Assembly: GCA_949538655.1 (NCBI GenBank)
Contig: CATISE010000117.1
Coordinates: 1-9,449, forward strand
DNA length: 9,449 bases
Source of the DNA: Marine Group II euryarchaeote MED-G33
GTDB taxonomy: Archaea > Thermoplasmatota > Poseidoniia > Poseidoniales > Thalassarchaeaceae
Direction of reading: 5' to 3'
The notes below the pieces were generated by a model. That model did not search any database and was not told the DNA's origin. It saw nothing but the letters and a program-made list of their open reading frames with translations. Shown piece by piece: positions 6,241 to 9,449 of this stretch (position 1 is its first letter; the number at the start of each line of letters is the position of its first letter). The position numbers were made by a program, and so were the translations under genes.

Positions 6241-7773
6241 ATGGTAAAAACCGTTCAATCTGGAGACGACGGTGCATTGGATCACCATGGTGAAATTTTA
6301 CCCCCACTTTCCAAAAGTGCATCGCGCATCGATGTTGAGAAAATCGAAAGCAAAAGGCGCCACTCAAAAAAACCGGGTGACCACCCAGGTATACTCTGGT
6401 TCTATCGGTTAACCACAGGACTCTGTGGATTGGCCATGCGGCAACAATTTCGAACAATCGAAGTTACGGGACAGCAAAATATTGCAGATGATGCAGGTAT
6501 ACTGACTGTAGGATGGCACACGAACGCATTGCTCGATCCAACAGCGATTGTTACCACCCAACCGAAAACACTGGTCTTCGGCGGCCGACATGACCTAATC
6601 ACACGCCCAATCATTGGCCCAATCGCTTCGATGTCAGGCGCTCAACCCGTCATCCGCCAAGCTGAGCTTGCCAGAGGGGGGGCATCGGGTGAAGCAGCAA
6701 AGAGAATCAATTCCAAGACCATGCTAACCCTAGCAGAAAGCATTGCCCATGGCCATGGCACTGCATTGTTCCCAGAGGGCACATCGCATGAAGATTCGAA
6801 AATGCGACGACTTCGAACAGGGCCTGTTCGATCTGTCATCGCTGCAAATTCCATCGCCCACGAAAAAGGTCTACCTGAACCACACCTTCTCCCGGTCGGA
6901 CTCCACTACCGAGTATCGTGGCTCTTTCGAACAGATGCTTGGATTGAATATGGCGAACCGATCCGATTGGATGATGCGATTCACCCTGATGAAGATCGGA
7001 AGAAATTGATGCAAGGAGAATGGGTTGAAGCACCTTCGGAACGAGTCAATAAATTACGGGATAAAGTCCGAGAAAGACTTGCACCCATGACACCGGATGC
7101 AGATTCATGGGATGAACATCGGACATGGCATGCCCTGGGTCACCTGCGTTCAATCGCAAATGGAAAGACCCTCAATTCATGGAGGGAAGAGGTCCTAGCC
7201 GCTCGAAAAATTCGAGACGATATTCGTGGAGGGGATGATTCACTTAACGAATTACAACCCACAGCGAATCGAATCGGAAAAACCCTCCATTCGGCCGGTT
7301 TAGATGGTCGCGCAATCGGATCAGACGGTTTACGAAAACCACGTGTTTCAGAGCATCTCTCCATCATCCCCGCACTTCTTCTTGCCCTACTATCTGCACC
7401 ATTGACACTGTTCGGTAGCGGCCTGATGATTCTCATGGGCAAGGTACTCGGTGACAACACCGACGAAGGCCTCGATGCCCGGACAACATACCATTTCCTC
7501 GCCTCCATGCTCGGGCCATTGATCGTATGGCCGATTCCGATTGCGATTTTTGCAGCAGGAGTAATTTTCGTAAATCCATGGTCACTTTCCATTCCAGTAA
7601 AACTCATCATTGCCGCACTTCTCCCAATTGCCTTCCATTTATCGAACAAGGTTGCCTTGATTGCATGGGATTTACATGTAGTCTCTCGGGATGCCCGCCG
7701 ACTAGCTCGCTTGCACAAAGATTCCGAATCTCTTCGCAAAGACATCGTCGAATCACTCGCTGTGCTGAAATAG
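6241..7773 (+). CDS. PlsC-like glycerolipid acyltransferase with C-terminal membrane domain
   Basis: This 510-residue protein has a glycerol-phosphate/lysophospholipid acyltransferase domain at about 50-280. The catalytic motif is H93-TNALL-D99, the HX5D form seen in the GPAT-like (NHPNALLDP) branch of the LPLAT superfamily. GGRHDL (114-119) corresponds to the substrate-binding block. FPEGTSHEDSK (177-187) is motif III, and LPVGLHY (217-223) the motif IV region. The segment WFYRL...MRQQFRTIEVTG (53-77) also matches the family start. Residues 281-370 are helical and charged. Three hydrophobic segments at about 373-399, 417-445 and 452-475 anchor the C-terminus, followed by a basic tail. It should transfer an acyl group to a glycerophosphate-type acceptor at the inner membrane face; whether that is its role in an archaeon with ether lipids is open. 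The preceding 40 residues are polar and family-atypical. Confidence 0.88.
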   Translation: MVKTVQSGDDGALDHHGEILPPLSKSASRIDVEKIESKRRHSKKPGDHPGILWFYRLTTGLCGLAMRQQFRTIEVTGQQNIADDAGILTVGWHTNALLDPTAIVTTQPKTLVFGGRHDLITRPIIGPIASMSGAQPVIRQAELARGGASGEAAKRINSKTMLTLAESIAHGHGTALFPEGTSHEDSKMRRLRTGPVRSVIAANSIAHEKGLPEPHLLPVGLHYRVSWLFRTDAWIEYGEPIRLDDAIHPDEDRKKLMQGEWVEAPSERVNKLRDKVRERLAPMTPDADSWDEHRTWHALGHLRSIANGKTLNSWREEVLAARKIRDDIRGGDDSLNELQPTANRIGKTLHSAGLDGRAIGSDGLRKPRVSEHLSIIPALLLALLSAPLTLFGSGLMILMGKVLGDNTDEGLDARTTYHFLASMLGPLIVWPIPIAIFAAGVIFVNPWSLSIPVKLIIAALLPIAFHLSNKVALIAWDLHVVSRDARRLARLHKDSESLRKDIVESLAVLK

Positions 7774-7793
7774 GTCCGCACCCACCACCCACC

Positions 7794-8414
7794 ATGGCGG
7801 CCCACGAAATCGAGGAGCGCGTTCGAAATTGGTTATCTGGCGAAGGTCTTGAAATCAAGAATCGCGAAGATCCCCGTGCGGACTTTCACTTTCTGGTTAG
7901 GTACCCGCCCACAAAGCACGGCCATCTATTCAATGTGCTATCTCCAAAGAAGAGAAACCTCTTGGTTATTTCAAGCGTCACACAAGTTGATGCTGGACAA
8001 CAAAGTGAAATGAAAAAACATGCAAGTACAGATCCTGATAGTTGGGAAGAATGGTTGCATGAAACACGTCTCCAATTGACCCGATCACATGTCGATTGGG
8101 TGTTGCACATTGGTCACGGTGAAGGAAAACCCGGCCCACTTCAAGCATTCAATTTGTCAATGCCTACATGGTTTGATGGCGTAACCCAAAATGAGGTCAT
8201 GCAAACTCTCCGTCGTCTGTGGCTCTCAAAACTGTCTGTGATTCACGATATCAAATTTTCATACGGCCCGGGCGTTGGTAAGCCCGGCCCCGTTGATGAT
8301 TGGGCCAAAGGTGGCCCCCAGTCAAGACCCGAGACAGCACATTCTACCAAAGAAGTTGAAACCGATGAAACTGGTGGTTTTGGCACAGGGTTCGACCCCT
8401 CTGAATGGGCTTGA
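7794..8414 (+). CDS. DUF2299-like cytosolic protein with low-complexity tail
   Basis: ATG 7794 is preferred. The frame is open back to 7527, but that stretch lies inside the acyltransferase gene, and the chosen start is 20 bp after its stop. The 206-residue protein begins with a helix (EIEERVRNWLSGEGL) and then DPRADFHFLVRYPP (27-39) and FNVLSPKKRNLLVISSVTQV (46-65). This resembles the archaeal DUF2299 pattern as I remember it, a small alpha/beta fold of unknown function. A second alpha/beta half follows (91-155). The motif GKPGP occurs twice, at 111-115 and 162-166, each after G-E or G-V. The tail (170-206) is polar and ends GTGFDPSEWA. There is no signal peptide or membrane segment. The leader before the start is C-rich (CACCC and CACC repeats) with no GGTGA, so initiation differs from the gene before it. 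Confidence 0.75.
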   Translation: MAAHEIEERVRNWLSGEGLEIKNREDPRADFHFLVRYPPTKHGHLFNVLSPKKRNLLVISSVTQVDAGQQSEMKKHASTDPDSWEEWLHETRLQLTRSHVDWVLHIGHGEGKPGPLQAFNLSMPTWFDGVTQNEVMQTLRRLWLSKLSVIHDIKFSYGPGVGKPGPVDDWAKGGPQSRPETAHSTKEVETDETGGFGTGFDPSEWA

Positions 8415-8424
8415 AATCGCTTAC

Positions 8425-8440
8425 ACGCGCGCTCGCGCGT
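8425..8440 (+). other. GC-rich hairpin after the DUF2299-like gene
   Basis: ACGCGCG at 8425-8431 and CGCGCGT at 8434-8440 are exact inverted halves around CT, giving at least six pairs with a four-base loop. It begins 10 bp after the stop codon. No T tract follows, so it may be a processing or stabilising structure, a factor-dependent 3' end, or part of the next gene's leader. Confidence 0.55.
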
Positions 8441-8443
8441 AAC

Positions 8444-8465
8444 TGACCGCTGAGGGGTTCGGTTA
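8444..8465 (+). other. Second inverted repeat in the spacer
   Basis: TGACCG at 8444-8449 pairs with CGGTTA at 8460-8465 (one G-U) around a 10-base loop CTGAGGGGTT. It is weaker than its neighbours and overlaps a TATA-like TTAAGTA, so it matters as RNA only if transcription crosses this point. Confidence 0.35.
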
Positions 8466-8469
8466 AGTA
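8463..8469 (+). promoter_or_regulatory. TATA-like element for the propeller/VWA gene
   Basis: TTAAGTA is the most TATA-like heptamer in the spacer. A start site about 25 bp downstream would fall near 8491, leaving a leader of roughly 32 nt. The call is tentative because the match is imperfect. Confidence 0.3.
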
Positions 8470-8473
8470 GGAG

Positions 8474-8488
8474 GGAAACAGCGTTTCC
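8474..8488 (+). promoter_or_regulatory. Palindrome GGAAAC-N3-GTTTCC, candidate operator or hairpin
   Basis: GGAAAC at 8474-8479 and GTTTCC at 8483-8488 are perfect inverted halves around AGC. Five bases separate it from the TATA-like TTAAGTA, so it would cover the DNA between box and start site. That placement suits a dimeric regulator, and a hairpin in the transcript is the alternative. Confidence 0.45.
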
Positions 8489-8496
8489 AAAGTGCT

Positions 8497-8509
8497 GGAG
8501 ACGTTCTCC
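8497..8509 (+). other. Hairpin GGAGA-CGT-TCTCC in the leader of the last gene
   Basis: GGAGA at 8497-8501 and TCTCC at 8505-8509 are exact inverted halves with a three-base loop, ending 14 bp before ATG 8524. It lies within the leader under either promoter assignment. The GGAG could also resemble a ribosome-binding site but is too distant (22 nt) and would be paired. Confidence 0.4.
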
Positions 8510-8523
8510 GGGGGTCGAATAAG

Positions 8524-9449
8524 ATGGACAAAAGCAAACACAGCAGCATCACATTGGTGATGATTTTCGTAATGAGTACGTTATTGATTGGTTACACACC
8601 ACCAGTTGCGCAAGGTGCCTCGGTCGTAATTACCGATGCAGTGCAGCTTGTAGAGGGGGGCGCCGTCAACGAACGTATGGCATCGATGACAAGTGATAGT
8701 GAAGGAAACATCCACGTCATTTGGACTCGAAACACACAACATCTCTACTATTCAATGCTCGACCCGAGAGCACAAACAGTCATCGACGTCACCCAAATTT
8801 CCAATGGTGGCGGCCATCGTGCATGGCACCCGGATATCGATATCGATTCAGAAGATCGAGTTCACGTGACCTGGGCAAACAAAGCCAGCCAACACGAAAT
8901 CCTGTATACGCTACTCGACCCTAGCTTGGATGATCAGGATGGCAGTCCAGCCGATGATAGCACCATCTCAATCATCGATGATACCGAAGTAGTGCGCCGT
9001 CAGCAGAACCGCGATTATCCCGCAATCGCAGTGGACAGCCAGGATAACGCCCACATCGTCTGGGAGGACTCCTATGACCGCCACGATAAATACTTCCAAC
9101 AGCCACAGATTTACTACAAATTCTTGGAAATCGATGAAGTTTCACGCGAAGCTATCACTGCAATTGATAGTACCTTGTTGACACCGATTATCGGCCACAA
9201 AGGGCACCCAGATATCGCCATTGATGCCGACGACCTAGTCCAGATTGCATGGGACGATACACGCGGTGGAAAGGTAGAGATTGTTTCCGTAATCGATACA
9301 TCTGGTTCCATGTATTCAGAATGGGCCGACATGTGCGTGGTATTCTACGGCGGATCATGGTCCAGTGGCGGCTCATTTACTGGGATCAAGCCTATGCTTG
9401 AAGAGGCGAACATCTCGGTGTTCGAAACATTGTATGCATTGGGTGGAAC
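8524..9449 (+). CDS. Secreted beta-propeller protein leading into a VWA domain (3' end off the window)
   Basis: An open frame runs from ATG 8524 past the right edge (308 complete codons) without a stop. Residues 1-32 form a signal peptide: a charged start MDKSKHSS, a hydrophobic core to about 23, and a likely cleavage after AQGA. Four blade-like repeats follow at 52-67, 102-117, 165-180 and 228-243, with the pattern HPxIAxDxxDxxHIxW and a downstream LYYxxLD strand. The last blade continues DDTRGGKVEIVSVIDTSGSM (244-263). DTSGSM (258-263) is the MIDAS metal-binding motif of von Willebrand A domains, so the outer strand of the blade seems to become the first VWA strand. Such domains bind ligands through a divalent cation outside the cell. 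The visible part suggests a large surface adhesion or sensing protein, unconnected to the operon upstream except by position. Confidence 0.85.
   Translation, partial: MDKSKHSSITLVMIFVMSTLLIGYTPPVAQGASVVITDAVQLVEGGAVNERMASMTSDSEGNIHVIWTRNTQHLYYSMLDPRAQTVIDVTQISNGGGHRAWHPDIDIDSEDRVHVTWANKASQHEILYTLLDPSLDDQDGSPADDSTISIIDDTEVVRRQQNRDYPAIAVDSQDNAHIVWEDSYDRHDKYFQQPQIYYKFLEIDEVSREAITAIDSTLLTPIIGHKGHPDIAIDADDLVQIAWDDTRGGKVEIVSVIDTSGSMYSEWADMCVVFYGGSWSSGGSFTGIKPMLEEANISVFETLYALGG

Noticed and set aside
7140..7805. 221-codon minus-strand open frame inside the acyltransferase gene
   Set aside because: It is antisense to a gene with intact family motifs, is rich in Arg/Ser as expected of a shadow frame, and has no recognisable domain.
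8388..8400. GGTTCGACCCCTC resembling a tRNA T-arm or attachment-site remnant
   Set aside because: It lies within the coding frame of the DUF2299-like protein (GFDPSE) and no flanking stem completes a tRNA end; it does not match the tRNA-Arg 3' end.
8425..8440. Intrinsic terminator after the DUF2299-like gene
   Set aside because: The stem is strong but no T tract follows; kept only as an unexplained hairpin.
1..9449. CRISPR array, insertion sequence or complete phage-defence operon
   Set aside because: No regularly spaced repeats, transposase motifs, terminal inverted repeats or known defence domains are visible on either strand.

Overview
The window looks like genome sequence from an uncultured marine archaeon, most plausibly a Thermoplasmatota / Marine Group II (Poseidoniales)-type euryarchaeon. 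This is inference. It rests on a tRNA gene with no encoded CCA, AT-rich TATA-like boxes about 25 bp upstream of several start codons (leaderless style), GGTGA ribosome-binding sites ahead of other starts, a likely archaeal DUF2299-type protein, and large secreted propeller proteins with acidic calcium loops or a VWA motif. A bacterial origin is less likely but cannot be excluded without a marker gene.

Layout. Bases 1-673 hold the 3' part of an unrecognised, comparatively AT-rich gene whose start lies off the left edge. It converges on a minus-strand tRNA-Arg(CCU) at 683-757 and abuts the 3' end of that tRNA, which is the arrangement expected where an element has integrated. From 849 to 2354 is an unrecognised four-helix membrane protein with a large soluble C-terminal part. 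From 2434 to 4053 is a protein of the succinate dehydrogenase / fumarate reductase flavoprotein family that has lost most canonical active-site residues and stands alone without sdhB/C/D. A small two-helix membrane protein (4074-4391, minus) converges on it and is divergent from an FG-GAP-type lipoprotein (4483-5751).

The block 5786-8414 looks like an operon: a HIT-family nucleotide hydrolase/transferase with leaderless-type promoter spacing, a PlsC-like acyltransferase with a C-terminal membrane domain preceded by a GGTGA site, and a DUF2299-like cytosolic protein, with gaps of 20 bp between them. A 109-bp spacer containing four consecutive inverted repeats then precedes the last gene (8524 to the right edge). 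That gene encodes a secreted protein with four visible beta-propeller blade motifs running directly into a VWA (MIDAS, DTSGSM) motif. It continues beyond the window.

Together the genes point to cell-envelope functions (two surface propeller proteins, membrane proteins, a glycerolipid acyltransferase) beside nucleotide housekeeping (HIT). No CRISPR array, transposase or complete named defence system is visible. The items most worth attention are the active-site-depleted SdhA paralogue, the acyltransferase in a presumed archaeon, the propeller/VWA junction, the hairpin-rich leader at 8425-8509 and the possible island edge at the tRNA.
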